A stretch of 64,000 nt of DNA from Shewanella sp. GD04112 (GTDB lineage: Bacteria; Pseudomonadota; Gammaproteobacteria; Enterobacterales; Shewanellaceae), in assembly GCF_029835735.1 (NCBI RefSeq), contig NZ_JAOEAL010000001.1, positions 1,922,001 to 1,986,000 of the forward strand. Reading direction: 5' to 3'. A program made the translations under genes and the position numbers. Of the stretch, positions 32,232 through 42,144 are shown in pieces; positions within the stretch are counted from its first letter, which is position 1, and each line of letters starts with the position of its first letter. The notes under the pieces are model-generated. The model made no database searches and was not told the origin of the DNA. It was given only the letters and a program-made list of their open reading frames with translations.

Positions 32232-32816
32232 TTAACCAGCGAAGTTTTGGTTCACGAAGTCCCAGTTAACTAATTGCCAGAAGTGGGCTAAGTAGTCAGG
32301 ACGTACGTTGCGGTAATCGATGTAGTAAGCGTGTTCCCACACGTCAACAGTCAGGATTGGTGTTACAGTGCTGTCAGTCAGAGGGGTTGCAGCATTGCTA
32401 GTGTTAACAATAGCAACAGTGCCATCGGCTTTTTTCACTAACCAAGTCCAAGCGCTACCAAAGTTGTTTACCGCAGAATCGGTAAATTGTGCTTTGAATG
32501 CGTCGAATGAACCGAATGCAGCATTGATTGCATCAGCCACAGGACCTGTTGGCTCACCGCCAGCGTTAGGCGCTAAGCAGTTCCAGTAGAAAGTGTGGTT
32601 CCAAACTTGAGCTGCGTTGTTAAATACGCCACCAGTAGAAGTCTTGATGATTTCTTCTAAAGATTTACCTGCGAAATCGGTTCCTTCGATCAAACCGTTT
32701 AGCTTAACAACGTAGGTGTTGTGATGCTTGCCGTAGTGGTATTCAATGGTTTCTTGAGAAATGTGTGGTTCTAGTGCGTTCTTTGCATATGGTAATGCGG
32801 GTAATTCGAAAGCCAT
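32232..32816 (-). CDS. sodB: Superoxide dismutase [Fe]
   Basis: 194 aa cytoplasmic Fe superoxide dismutase. Metal ligands H27 (TIEYHYGKHH), H74 (AAQVWNHTFYW), D158 and H162 (LTVDVWEHAYY). The Gln70 in AAQVWNH supports the iron type. GGAGAG precedes the ATG. Divergent from grxD, the same neighbourhood as in E. coli. Confidence 0.97.
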   Translation of the reverse strand: MAFELPALPYAKNALEPHISQETIEYHYGKHHNTYVVKLNGLIEGTDFAGKSLEEIIKTSTGGVFNNAAQVWNHTFYWNCLAPNAGGEPTGPVADAINAAFGSFDAFKAQFTDSAVNNFGSAWTWLVKKADGTVAIVNTSNAATPLTDSTVTPILTVDVWEHAYYIDYRNVRPDYLAHFWQLVNWDFVNQNFAG

Positions 32817-33042
32817 TAGTATCTCTCCATGGTCTTAGGTTATCGTTTTTTAAACGTGCTCACTGCGCTCTATTGTACCGATAATATTTGTGATGTGAAT
32901 CATTGTTTGGCTAATTGATTAGATAGGCGTCATCGAAAAACTAATTGTAGGGCATAACCTTACAAACTGTGGGATTTTGTTCTGTGCCTAGCTGTCGTAC
33001 AATAGCGGCATTGAGTCAATGTCATCGTACTTAGGAATTAAA

Positions 33043-33375
33043 ATGGAAACAGTAGAGAAAATTAAACAGCAGATCGCTGAAAACCCAATCATCGTATACA
33101 TGAAGGGTTCTCCTAAATTACCAAGCTGTGGTTTTTCATCTCAGGTAGCACAAATCATGATTAACTGCGGTGAGCAGTTTGCATTTGTGGATATTCTCCA
33201 GCACCCAGATATTCGTGCTGAATTACCTAAGTATGCAAACTGGCCAACTTTCCCACAATTGTGGATTGAAGGCGAGCTGATTGGTGGTTGTGATATCGTG
33301 GTTGATATGTACCAAAAAGGCGAATTACAGCCTTTAATCAAAGCGACTGCGGATAAATACAAAACTGCAGAGTAA
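33043..33375 (+). CDS. grxD: Monothiol glutaredoxin Grx4
   Basis: 110 aa from ATG 33043 (TTAGGAATTAAA upstream). CGFS active site with Cys29, preceded by VYMKGSPKLPS; WPTFPQLWIEGELIGGCDIV holds the cis-Pro and glutathione-binding residues. CGFS glutaredoxins carry [2Fe-2S] clusters with glutathione and BolA partners. Own terminator; divergent from sodB. Confidence 0.96.
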   Translation: METVEKIKQQIAENPIIVYMKGSPKLPSCGFSSQVAQIMINCGEQFAFVDILQHPDIRAELPKYANWPTFPQLWIEGELIGGCDIVVDMYQKGELQPLIKATADKYKTAE

Positions 33376-33402
33376 TCACGCGTAAATGTGATGAAAGAAT
33401 AA

Positions 33403-33439
33403 TAAAAAGCCGCTAAGTGAATAACTTAGCGGCTTTTTT
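33403..33439 (+). terminator. Terminator of grxD
   Basis: AAAAAGCCGCTAAGT / ACTTAGCGGCTTTTTT hairpin with a short loop. Bidirectional, so it could also end uraA transcripts from the minus strand (stop at 33504). Confidence 0.92.
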
Positions 33440-33503
33440 GTTGCCGAATCCTAACACAAGGATTCGGCGATGAGTGATGATCTGTAGCGCTTATTCACCG
33501 CGT

Positions 33504-34742
33504 TTAGTGTGATGCAGCATCACGCTCATGGTGTTTGCTTGCAGGTAACAGCAGATTCATGGTGATGGCCACAATACCACAGAGGCTGATGCCCGTGAGG
33601 CTGAAGGAGCCAATGCCAAAGGCCATACCACCAATACCGAAAACCAGTGTCACGCCGACAATACTTAAGTTACGGGGCTCGGATAAATCCACGTGATTAC
33701 GGATGAGGGTATTTAAGCCCACTGCGGCGATAGAACCGAATAGCAAACACATAATGCCACCCATCACTGGGACTGGAATCGTTTGCATCAGGGCACCTAA
33801 CTTACCGACGAAGGCTAAGGTAATGGCGGTGATCGCCGTCCAAGTCATGATCCTTGGGTCGAAGTTACGGGTTAAGGTCACCGCGCCAGTCACTTCCGAA
33901 TAGGTGGTATTTGGGGGGCCACCGAAGGCCGCTGCAGCAATTGTCGCAACGCCGTCGCCGGTCAAGGTGCGATGCAGGCCGGGTTTTTTCATAAAGTCTT
34001 TACCCGTGACATTGGAAATCGCGAGGATATCACCAATATGTTCAACCGCAGGCGCAATCGCGACAGGGATCATAAAGGCGATGGCATGCCAGTTAAATTC
34101 GGGCGCAACAAATTTCGGAATAGCAATCCAGCTTGCCGCTGTAACCACCGCAAAATCCACGATCCCAAAGGCAAGGCTTAGACCATAACCCACCACAATC
34201 CCCGCCAGAATAGGCATAACCTTAAGTAAGCCTTTGGCAAAAATAGCCACCGCTATGGTGGTACAGAGTGAGGCGAGGGAAATAATCAAAGCGGTATTTG
34301 TGGGAACGAGTGTTAAGCTGCCGTCTCCACTTTTACCCAGCGCCATATTCACCGCCACAGGCGCTAAACCTAGACCAATGATAATAATCACTGGGCCAAC
34401 CACCACAGGTGGAAGCAGTCGATGGATAAAGTCGGTGCCGCGCACTTTCACTAACGCGCCGAGGAGGATATACACAAAACCCGCGGCAATGATGCCGCCC
34501 ATGGTTGATGGGATCCCCCAGGTTTGCACCCCGTAGAGAATGGGGGCAATAAACGCAAAGGAGGAGGCTAGGAAGATTGGCACTTGGCGTTTCGTGATTA
34601 ACTGAAACAGCAGGGTACCAATACCCGCAGTAAACAGGGCGACACTGGTATCAAGCCCTGTGAGTAGTGGCATTAGCACTAGGGCGCCAAATGCAACAAA
34701 CAGCATTTGCGCGCCCTGAAGTGGTATAGCGAGTCGTTTCAT
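33504..34742 (-). CDS. uraA: Uracil permease
   Basis: 412 aa NCS2 nucleobase:cation symporter with about 14 membrane segments. The substrate-binding glutamates lie in AIAPAVEHIGDILAIS and FGGPPNTTYSEVTGAV, as in UraA. MKRLAIPLQGAQMLFVAFGA at the N-terminus. Monocistronic by layout. Uracil is inferred from family and motifs; other pyrimidines remain possible. Confidence 0.9.
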   Translation of the reverse strand: MKRLAIPLQGAQMLFVAFGALVLMPLLTGLDTSVALFTAGIGTLLFQLITKRQVPIFLASSFAFIAPILYGVQTWGIPSTMGGIIAAGFVYILLGALVKVRGTDFIHRLLPPVVVGPVIIIIGLGLAPVAVNMALGKSGDGSLTLVPTNTALIISLASLCTTIAVAIFAKGLLKVMPILAGIVVGYGLSLAFGIVDFAVVTAASWIAIPKFVAPEFNWHAIAFMIPVAIAPAVEHIGDILAISNVTGKDFMKKPGLHRTLTGDGVATIAAAAFGGPPNTTYSEVTGAVTLTRNFDPRIMTWTAITAITLAFVGKLGALMQTIPVPVMGGIMCLLFGSIAAVGLNTLIRNHVDLSEPRNLSIVGVTLVFGIGGMAFGIGSFSLTGISLCGIVAITMNLLLPASKHHERDAASH

Positions 34743-34957
34743 TTATTGTTCTCGTAAATTTAGGGTAAACCGCGAGATGATAACAGTTTGTTGCTATATG
34801 TTCCTTATAAAATGCCCCGATTGTAGGTAAGGATCACTGTTTTATTGCTAAAGCGAGTGACAGCACTTAATCCGTGGTCGAAATCTCCCCAAGACTCGCT
34901 AAAGGCGCTAACTATGGTACAATTTGCACTATCTGACGTTACTTCAACTACTCAAAG

Positions 34958-36040
34958 ATGCTGAAATTCCTATTAAAGCCAAGCTTACTCGCGTTTTTAT
35001 ACTGCCTGTTTACCGTTAATAGCCTGCAAGCTGTTGAAGTGAGTAAATTAGATGAAGCCGATGTGCCCGTGGCTTCCCGCGCCGTGCCTGAGCGGAATAA
35101 AGCCCTTAAAGCCGCGCTGGAAAAAGTGATCATTAAAAATACCGGGACAGCACGTTCTTTGGATAACGGCGTTATCCAATCACAACTGGCCAATCCCGAT
35201 GCACTGCTGAGCCAATATGGTTATGTGGAGCAAAATGGCCAACTGCTGTTAAAAGCCAACTTTGAGCATCGCCGCATTATTACCCTGTTACGTCAGGCCC
35301 AATTACCCGTGTGGGGCATTCAACGTCCACTGACACTCTTTTGGGTTGCCATGCCAAGTGAAGGCGACACGATTTTACTGAGTGATTCATCGACCTTAGC
35401 CGAGCGTCAGGCATTCAATACCTTCTCCGATGAGCGCGGCATTCCCGTCTTGCTGCCTATCCTCGACCTCGATGAGTTAATGGGCATCAATCCGAATGAT
35501 GTTAAAGGCATGTTTGCCGATATAGTGTCTAGCGTCTCTGGACGTTATCAAGCCGACTTCTTAGCCCTGGTCGCTATTGAACCAGCTGGAAACCAAGTGC
35601 GTTACCGCTTGAATTTGTACACCAAGGCCACGATCGACTCGTTAACGCCGCCACTGTTTAGTTTTAATGGCTCGGCAGAAAATAGCGCGCAGGCGATCAC
35701 CGCTATGATGGCCGCCCTCGGGGATTATTATTTTACTAAGTACGCCATTGCCGATTCCGGCGAACAAGTTGGTGCCAGTGTGACCTTCGTGAACATTGAT
35801 AAAATGGCGCAGCTAGTTGAAGTTGAAAAATACTTAAAGCAACTCAGCGCCGTGAAGAATGCGACGCTGTCGCGCATCCAAGGTAATACCGCAACCTTTT
35901 CCTTGGATTTGTTTGGTTCTCAGACCGACTTTGAGCGTTTACTGAGTCTAGAGCCGCGAATTTCGGTGGTGGCGCCAGGGGAGTTTTCTGCCGGTGCCAG
36001 CCCTGCGGGTAAAACTGTCTATCAATGGCGGTTACCTTAA
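34958..36040 (+). CDS. DUF2066 domain protein, exported
   Basis: 360 aa. A signal peptide (LLKPSLLAFLYCLFTVNSLQA) is followed by a DUF2066 domain: RNKALKAALEKVIIKNTG, YGYVEQNGQLLLKANF, LFWVAMPSEGDT. Members are periplasmic and of unknown role; they typically lie upstream of hda, as here. hda starts 78 bp after its stop and could be cotranscribed. Confidence 0.88.
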   Translation: MLKFLLKPSLLAFLYCLFTVNSLQAVEVSKLDEADVPVASRAVPERNKALKAALEKVIIKNTGTARSLDNGVIQSQLANPDALLSQYGYVEQNGQLLLKANFEHRRIITLLRQAQLPVWGIQRPLTLFWVAMPSEGDTILLSDSSTLAERQAFNTFSDERGIPVLLPILDLDELMGINPNDVKGMFADIVSSVSGRYQADFLALVAIEPAGNQVRYRLNLYTKATIDSLTPPLFSFNGSAENSAQAITAMMAALGDYYFTKYAIADSGEQVGASVTFVNIDKMAQLVEVEKYLKQLSAVKNATLSRIQGNTATFSLDLFGSQTDFERLLSLEPRISVVAPGEFSAGASPAGKTVYQWRLP

Positions 36041-36118
36041 ACTTCCCTCGTTGTGACTGAGCATGCTCTGCTCAGTCATGTGGGGGAGTCGATAATTTAT
36101 TGATATTGAGACGTACGA

Positions 36119-36829
36119 GTGCCATTAAACTCACCGCTACAATTGTCGTTACCGGTTTACTTACCGGATGATGAAACCTTTAACAGTTATTATCCGGCAG
36201 CGGGTAATGACGAACTTATCCAAAAGCTGCGCGCCAATGCAGAAGGCCAAGGTGAAGCCGCAATTTATGTGTGGGGACCGGTGAAATCGGGGCGGACTCA
36301 CTTAATGCACGCCGCCTGTGCCCATGCCAATGAACTCGACCGCCGCAGTTTTTACCTTCCCCTTGGTATTCATGCTAGTATCTCGACAGCGCTGTTGGAG
36401 GGCTTGGAGCAGCTCGATTTGATCTGCATCGACGATGTGGATGACATTGCGGGTCACCCTATTTGGGAAGAGGCCATATTCGATTTGTACAATCGTGTCG
36501 CTGAGAACAAGCGTTGTGCGCTGGTGGTTAGCGGCCGCTCGGCGCCCGCGGATGCAGGCTTCTTGTTACCTGACTTAGTCTCTCGGATGCAGTGGGGACT
36601 CAATTATCAGCTGCAACCTATGGCCGATGATGAAAAGCTAGCGGCACTGCAGCGCCGCGCGGCAATGCGCGGATTACAGTTGCCAGAAGACGTTGGCCGT
36701 TTTTTGCTTAATCGTATGGCAAGGGATCTACGTACCTTATTTGATGTGTTAGATAAACTGGATAAGGCATCCCTCGTACATCAGCGCAAGCTCACGATTC
36801 CTTTTGCCAAAGAAATGCTGCATCTGTAA
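36119..36829 (+). CDS. hda: DnaA inactivator Hda
   Basis: 236 aa AAA+ protein that with the sliding clamp stimulates ATP hydrolysis by DnaA (RIDA). The clamp-binding motif QLSLPV is at residues 8-13. The P-loop is GPVKSGRTHLMHAAC, with the Hda-type Arg in place of Lys; sensor region LICIDDVDDIAG; arginine-finger helix near LLPDLVSRMQWG. GTG start at 36119 with weak Shine-Dalgarno. Own terminator. Confidence 0.95.
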   Translation: MPLNSPLQLSLPVYLPDDETFNSYYPAAGNDELIQKLRANAEGQGEAAIYVWGPVKSGRTHLMHAACAHANELDRRSFYLPLGIHASISTALLEGLEQLDLICIDDVDDIAGHPIWEEAIFDLYNRVAENKRCALVVSGRSAPADAGFLLPDLVSRMQWGLNYQLQPMADDEKLAALQRRAAMRGLQLPEDVGRFLLNRMARDLRTLFDVLDKLDKASLVHQRKLTIPFAKEMLHL

Positions 36830-36880
36830 TCGTTCTGACTGTTAATCTAAAGCCTGTGTTAATAAACATTCAATGTTAAC

Positions 36881-36914
36881 AAAAAGCCCCTCGTATCACG
36901 ACGGGCTTTTTTAT
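36881..36914 (+). terminator. Terminator of hda
   Basis: AAAAGCCCCTCGT / ACGACGGGCTTTTTT hairpin with one mismatch, 50 bp after the hda stop. The left A run could serve minus-strand transcripts of the gene at 37009. Confidence 0.85.
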
Positions 36915-37008
36915 CTCTATTGATCTCACATCTATCGTTAGCTTAGGTCTGCTAAGAGGCTCGAGCTTAGCGTATCTGCCGATTTAGCAATCCAAATCAC
37001 TGTTCAAA

Positions 37009-38958
37009 TCACTGTTGTGGATGGCGGTGACGATCGCCACTGAAGCGTAGCTCTGGCTCGGTAAGCGTTTCGCTACTTGCCGCAACTCCTTGTAGTCCTT
37101 TCACCGTGGTATTGGGCGAAATCCCCAAGGTTTGACGCCAGCTTTGGCCTTGCGTCATCGCTATTGGCTCGGGCAGGCTCGTGAGCAAGCCGATACCATC
37201 AAGCTCTGGTAGCATGCCATCGATCACTAAGGCTGCGCGGTTCGCTAGGCTATCGTCGCCAATTCGGCCCCTTTGTCCCCAGTCAACAATCACAGTATCT
37301 GCTGTGAGTACGGCGGGCAGGTTAGTGACGGCCACATCGCGCTGAATTTGATAGCGATAGCTCATCATGGCTTCTTCGAATAACATCGCCGCGTCTTCAC
37401 GGGTACTGGAATAGTTGTAAAAGTCATTGGCGATATCACCGGAGAAAAACGTACTCACATCCGAAGGCTGATAGGCTTTTTGGGTTGCAGTGGCTTTGGC
37501 GCCTAAGAAGCTTACCGACGCAAGGCCTGTCATTTCGGTGCTGGTGAGGGGATAGTTGCGACTCACTTGATCAGAGATCAAACTCTTATTGGCATTTCTA
37601 CGGCGATAGTCGTCCAACAATCTGGGGCCTGTGAGGGTGGCGTGTATGCTTCTTGGGAAGAAGTCATTGGCGTGGGCGAGCTCATGGTACAAGAGTGAGG
37701 CGAGATCAGGATTAATCTGGCTGAGCGTGCGCGTGGCGCGCGTAGTGATTGGGAATCCCTGTGAAGCATATTGGTTATTTTTAACGTAACGCCACGGCAT
37801 GAGGAAATTGAGTTCACTGCCAAAGTCGCTGCGATAATCTGGCGCTTCGTTAATGGTGTCGCGCTGGGTTTGTGTCAGCCACAAATCATTCGGGTCGAGA
37901 TAAATCGCTCCCGTGACCACCCAATAAAACGAAGGACGTACATCATAGCTTATCACCACGGCGGTGACCGATTGTAGCAGGCGGGCAAAATCGCTGTTTG
38001 GGTCCATTTGACGTAAAAATGCTTCGAAATTGTCTCCCATCCAATCGTGGGACACTAAAACGCGATCGAGAATCGTGTCGACATCGAGCGTATTTGATAC
38101 TTGGCCGATTAGCGGCAATTGATTGATAGTACAAGCTTCTTTTAACTGATTAGAGTACACACAGCTCGTTAATGCACTAGCATAGGGAGAGGCGGGATGA
38201 TAAGCGTGGGTGCGTGCCACTGGTGTATCGAAGTAGGTTGAGCTTATTGTGGGCGCCGCCGTGGTGAGCACATAGGCTTCATCTGTCACGGTATTACCGT
38301 TAATCGTGGCCGATGCCCTAAGGCGAGTTAAGGTATCTTGACCTACAGTGGGCGCGGTAAACAGTGGTCTAAAGGGATCGCTTATGTCAAGGCTGACATC
38401 GGGGCCTTCGGCGATACACCAATTGATATTGGCGGCACTGAGGCCGGCTTGCTGACCAATGCGCAAGCTCACATCGTTACCCTCAACGGCTTGATGATCT
38501 TGACGAATATTCAGTAATCCGCCCGTGTTGTTATCGGCATTAATGCTGATGTCACCCGTCACATTGGTATTGGCGCCGGTGATTTGTAAGCGAAAGCGGT
38601 AGCTGCCCGCGGCCGGGAGCTCCATCGCTAACACAGGACTATTTTGACTAACGAGTTCAATGTTGGGGCCTTCGAGTTGTTGCCAACGGAAGGTGAGATC
38701 CTGCGAATCGCGATTACCTAGACTGGCAATAATGGCACTGGATTGTCCAACACCGTATTGAGATTCCGTCTTAAACCGAATTGCACCAGTATCTGTGGTC
38801 ACTAATGGTGTGACTGAGGTACAACGTGGCACATTGGTTGTGGGAGGCGTAACGGTGCCGCCATCGCTGTTGCTATCACCTCCGCCGCCACAGGCACTCA
38901 ATGTTGCTGCTGCGGCTATGATACTGAATCGACGAATTGGGCCCCATATTTCCATCAT
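37009..38958 (-). CDS. Large lipoprotein with HExxH motif, putative zinc metallopeptidase
   Basis: 649 aa. Signal peptide with lipobox LSAC, Cys23, then a GGGGDSNSDGG linker typical of Shewanella surface lipoproteins. Residues 55-140 and 145-235 look like two Ig/PKD-like beta domains. The C-terminal part has YHELAHANDFF, i.e. HExxH at 425-429, with an acidic EDAAMLFEEAMMSY about 90 residues later that could give a third ligand. I do not know a named family. Isolated gene on the minus strand with GGAG upstream of a double ATG. Could bind zinc and act on envelope or extracellular proteins; this is inference. Confidence 0.7.
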   Translation of the reverse strand: MMEIWGPIRRFSIIAAAATLSACGGGGDSNSDGGTVTPPTTNVPRCTSVTPLVTTDTGAIRFKTESQYGVGQSSAIIASLGNRDSQDLTFRWQQLEGPNIELVSQNSPVLAMELPAAGSYRFRLQITGANTNVTGDISINADNNTGGLLNIRQDHQAVEGNDVSLRIGQQAGLSAANINWCIAEGPDVSLDISDPFRPLFTAPTVGQDTLTRLRASATINGNTVTDEAYVLTTAAPTISSTYFDTPVARTHAYHPASPYASALTSCVYSNQLKEACTINQLPLIGQVSNTLDVDTILDRVLVSHDWMGDNFEAFLRQMDPNSDFARLLQSVTAVVISYDVRPSFYWVVTGAIYLDPNDLWLTQTQRDTINEAPDYRSDFGSELNFLMPWRYVKNNQYASQGFPITTRATRTLSQINPDLASLLYHELAHANDFFPRSIHATLTGPRLLDDYRRRNANKSLISDQVSRNYPLTSTEMTGLASVSFLGAKATATQKAYQPSDVSTFFSGDIANDFYNYSSTREDAAMLFEEAMMSYRYQIQRDVAVTNLPAVLTADTVIVDWGQRGRIGDDSLANRAALVIDGMLPELDGIGLLTSLPEPIAMTQGQSWRQTLGISPNTTVKGLQGVAASSETLTEPELRFSGDRHRHPQQ

Positions 38959-39188
38959 GACTCACTCCAATTAATTCGCTGTTATTGTTTGTTTTTGTTG
39001 TTTGACAGGCACGATTCACCGTCATTTATTGGCACAAAAAATGACTATAGCACGCTCTTTTAGTTACAAAAAGCGATCAAAGGTAGCTTAAATGTTATAG
39101 GTTGTTTGTAGTGATTATTGGAGATAGGCGGGGCGTTGATCATTTTGACTAAAAACGGATGGACTGACGCAGAGTGGGTGTCGGGCAA

Positions 39189-39222
39189 TAAAAAGCGCGG
39201 TGTAAATCAACCGCGCTTTATT
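39189..39222 (-). terminator. Terminator after the DUF2069 gene
   Basis: Stem AAAGCGCGGT / ACCGCGCTTT, loop 8 nt, followed on the minus strand by TTATTG. 13 bp after the DUF2069 stop. Confidence 0.8.
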
Positions 39223-39234
39223 ATATTCGGAATA

Positions 39235-39615
39235 TTAGTCTTGCTTATCGGATTTTTTCTTCAGACCTAGGCCGAGTTCACGTCCACGGATACGAGCATA
39301 AAACGGGAACGCGACTAACAATGCGCCAATGAGCAGGACCTCAATAATGGCAAAGGCCAATGCATCGGTCGTGACATACAACAAGGTGAGGGCGTGCAGC
39401 ATATATAAGCATAAAATAAAGCTCGCCCATGCGTAGGTGTAAGGATTACCTTTTAAAATGCCTTTGATGGGAAGCAATAAAGGCACTATCCATAATAGGC
39501 TGAATAATAAGGTGTATTCCCCATTGAGGCCCTGACCAATAAACCAACCGCCCAGCAGGAGAACGAGGGCAAGGTAGCCTAAACGGCTCAGTGTCAGCAG
39601 AGTGCTTGAGGTCAT
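39235..39615 (-). CDS. DUF2069 family inner-membrane protein
   Basis: 126 aa with four predicted membrane segments (about 10-30, 36-54, 64-83, 87-108). GYLALVLLLGGWFIGQG and GNPYTYAWASFILCLYMLHA fit DUF2069, and the family usually sits next to yfgD/arsC or wrbA, as here. Function unknown. Confidence 0.85.
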   Translation of the reverse strand: MTSSTLLTLSRLGYLALVLLLGGWFIGQGLNGEYTLLFSLLWIVPLLLPIKGILKGNPYTYAWASFILCLYMLHALTLLYVTTDALAFAIIEVLLIGALLVAFPFYARIRGRELGLGLKKKSDKQD

Positions 39616-39662
39616 GATGTTCCTATCTTAATCGCATCGAATGATGGTGAAATGGCCGAAGA

Positions 39663-40013
39663 TTAGAGAATGTTCAGTACATTTTCCGGTGGACGACCAA
39701 CGGCTGCCTGTTGATTAGCCAGTACGATTGGGCGTTCAATCAATTTTGGCGTTTTGACCATGGCGTCGATAAGTTGTTCTTCGGTTAAAGCCGGATTGGC
39801 AAGACCTAGTGCTTGATACTCGTCTTCCTTAGTGCGCATTAACTCACGGGCGCTGAGTTTGAGCGTGGCTAAAATTCCACGAATATCAGCGGCGCTTGGA
39901 GGATTTTTAAGGTATTCCACTATTGTGATATCGCAGCCTTGTTGCTCGAGTAGGGCTAAGGTTTCGCGGCTCTTTGAACAACGTGGGTTATGGTAAATCG
40001 TTGCTTGGGTCAT
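39663..40013 (-). CDS. yfgD: ArsC/YfgD family thioredoxin-like reductase
   Basis: 116 aa from the ATG at 40013, which gives MTQATIYHNPRCSKSRETLA, the usual N-terminus with Cys12. IVEYLKNPP, LMRTKEDEYQALGL and RPIVLANQQAAVGRPPENV complete the ArsC fold. E. coli YfgD is 119 aa and has no proven arsenate reductase activity. Frame is open upstream to 40112, but that part is unrelated to the family. Next to bepA, as in E. coli. Confidence 0.92.
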   Translation of the reverse strand: MTQATIYHNPRCSKSRETLALLEQQGCDITIVEYLKNPPSAADIRGILATLKLSARELMRTKEDEYQALGLANPALTEEQLIDAMVKTPKLIERPIVLANQQAAVGRPPENVLNIL

Positions 40014-40135
40014 AGTACTTATGCTCAATCGGCTAAAACAATGGCGCGGATGATAGCAGAAAAAACAGCGCCCCGTCAGGGTGTTCGGGGCGCGATTATC
40101 AGGGATTAGCAATAGATTAAATAACAGAGCCGATT

Positions 40136-41605
40136 TTACTTCAGAGCATCCATCTCTTTATCCGCTTGTTTAAATTGACGGATACGTGCTTCGATTCGCG
40201 CCAGTTGTAATGGATTACCTTCCGAGGCGCGATAGGCAAAGTTCAGTTGATCGATTGCGCCTTTATAATTCGCCCCCAGTGCCATTAACTCGGCATTGGA
40301 GAAATACTCCATCCCTTGGTTACCAAGTTTCTTGTAGGCAAGATTTAGCAACTGATAGGGCAGTTGATTCTGCTTATCGAGGAAAATCATATCTTCGAGC
40401 AGCGGAATCGCTTTGGCGGGATCACCAGCCTCGATATAGATATTGGCTAAGTTAGCGTTGATCACCTGCGAAGTGGGTTTCATCTTCCGCTGAGTTTCGA
40501 GTAACTTAGTTGCCTGGGCATAATCCTTACGTTCGTTAAGCAAATCCGTCTTAGTATCGAGATAAAACAAGTTGTTATCATCGATTTTTAATAGCTCGTC
40601 GACAATTTTTTCGGATTCATCAAACTTCTTCAATCTAAACAGTGCTAAGGCTTTGCCGTAGAGGGCCGCCTCTTTAAAGCTGTAGGTTTGCTTATTGAGC
40701 TGCTTTTCAAACATGCTCAATACCGCATCGTCGCTATAACTGGAAAAACGCACCTGAATACGGGCTTTAGCGAGCTGGAAGTTCAGATTATCCGGCACAT
40801 AACGGTGGGGATATTGCTGGGCACGATCCCGCGCTTCGGAAATCCGTGATTCAGGTAAAGGGTGGGTTAACAGCATTTGCGGTGGCGTAGTCGTAAAACG
40901 GTAACGACTGGCGAGTTTGCCAAAGAAATCGGCGGAGGCATTAGGATCAAATCCCGCATCGACTAAAATTTGCATGCCGATACGATCGGCTTCTTTTTCA
41001 TGCAGGCGGGTATAGTTGATTTTTGATTGTGTCGCCATGGCTTGGGTGGTTGCCAACGCGGCCATCCCTGCTTGAGGAACGGCGATCGTTAATAAAATGG
41101 CGCCGAGTAAGCCAGCTACGGTCGCTGGTCCGGTTTTTTGCTGCGCTTCGAGGGAGCGTGCTAAGTGACGCTGGGTCACGTGGGTGATTTCATGGCCTAA
41201 TACTGAGGCCAGTTCACTTTCGTTATCAGCATTAAGAAATAGCCCTGTGTGCACCGCAACGTGGCCGCCAAAGAAGGCAAAGGCGTTGATTTCATCATTT
41301 TGCAGCAAGAAGAAATAAAAGGGCGTTTTGACTCCCGTGGCGTGGGCGACCAATTTGTTGCCCAGTTCAGTTAAATATTGGCTCAATACCGGATCGTTCA
41401 GCATGGGCGCCGATGAGCGAATAACGCGCATATAGGCATCGCCATAGACCATTTCTTTTTCTAGGCTGAAGGTATTGACGGCGGCGGTACCCAGATCGGG
41501 CAAGTCGTTGTTGGCAAAACTCTTTGCGGCTCCACCGAGTAACATTAATGAAAGCACACTCGCCGCAAGGGGTTTACATCGGGTCAAAAACGTCAAATTA
41601 CGCAA
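40136..41605 (-). CDS. bepA: Beta-barrel assembly-enhancing protease BepA
   Basis: 489 aa periplasmic M48 metalloprotease/chaperone that aids LptD and BAM-dependent outer-membrane assembly. Signal peptide (LAASVLSLMLLGGAAKSFA). HEITH zinc site at 138-142 and the third Glu in EKEADRIGM. The C-terminal half is TPR repeats (about 290-480). TTG start at 41605 with AAGGA 6 nt upstream. Flanked by yfgD and, beyond the divergent TusA-like gene, perM, as in E. coli. Confidence 0.94.
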   Translation of the reverse strand: MRNLTFLTRCKPLAASVLSLMLLGGAAKSFANNDLPDLGTAAVNTFSLEKEMVYGDAYMRVIRSSAPMLNDPVLSQYLTELGNKLVAHATGVKTPFYFFLLQNDEINAFAFFGGHVAVHTGLFLNADNESELASVLGHEITHVTQRHLARSLEAQQKTGPATVAGLLGAILLTIAVPQAGMAALATTQAMATQSKINYTRLHEKEADRIGMQILVDAGFDPNASADFFGKLASRYRFTTTPPQMLLTHPLPESRISEARDRAQQYPHRYVPDNLNFQLAKARIQVRFSSYSDDAVLSMFEKQLNKQTYSFKEAALYGKALALFRLKKFDESEKIVDELLKIDDNNLFYLDTKTDLLNERKDYAQATKLLETQRKMKPTSQVINANLANIYIEAGDPAKAIPLLEDMIFLDKQNQLPYQLLNLAYKKLGNQGMEYFSNAELMALGANYKGAIDQLNFAYRASEGNPLQLARIEARIRQFKQADKEMDALK

Positions 41606-41717
41606 GTGGATCCTTTATTTCTTTTAAGTGTCTCAACTAAGGCTTAGGTAGCCCTTAGCTTGTAGTTTGAATTGCAACTTAGGATAATAGCCCAAGTTCG
41701 TTCATAGCAAGTTAATT

Positions 41718-41951
41718 ATGATTTTTATTGATTTAACATCATTGCGCTGCCCCGTTCCCTTGGTTAAGGTCAAACTTGCGTTGAAGTCTGTGTCTGCTGG
41801 TGACAGCTTACATATCCTACTCTCAGACCCAGGTTCCCGCCGAGATGTTCCCACTTTTTTAAAAAAACAGGGGCATCAGGTCGTGACGTTACACGATGAT
41901 GCAAGCCAGTTAGGCCTATTAATTACAAAAGTTGATTTATCGCAGGGATAA
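41718..41951 (+). CDS. TusA-family sulfur-carrier-like protein
   Basis: 77 aa. MIFIDLTSLRCPVPLVKVKL shows the TusA signature with Cys-Pro. SAGDSLHILLSDPGSRRDVP and LKKQGH follow the beta-alpha-beta-alpha-beta pattern. It is probably one of the paralogues, not TusA itself. 194 bp upstream of perM. Confidence 0.88.
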   Translation: MIFIDLTSLRCPVPLVKVKLALKSVSAGDSLHILLSDPGSRRDVPTFLKKQGHQVVTLHDDASQLGLLITKVDLSQG

Positions 41952-42144
41952 TCATACACAAAGCATGATTCAATGCCGCAGTCAAAATGGCGAGTTAGCT
42001 AGCTGCAACTTAACCTAGGCTTGTCAGTCATAGTTAGCAGTTAACTGATTTTCAAGCATATACACAGTTAATCTACTGCGATAAGGTTAACTCATAAGTC
42101 ACTTTCCTGCCTGTTGGGAAAGCCAACCCCATTGGAATGAATGC

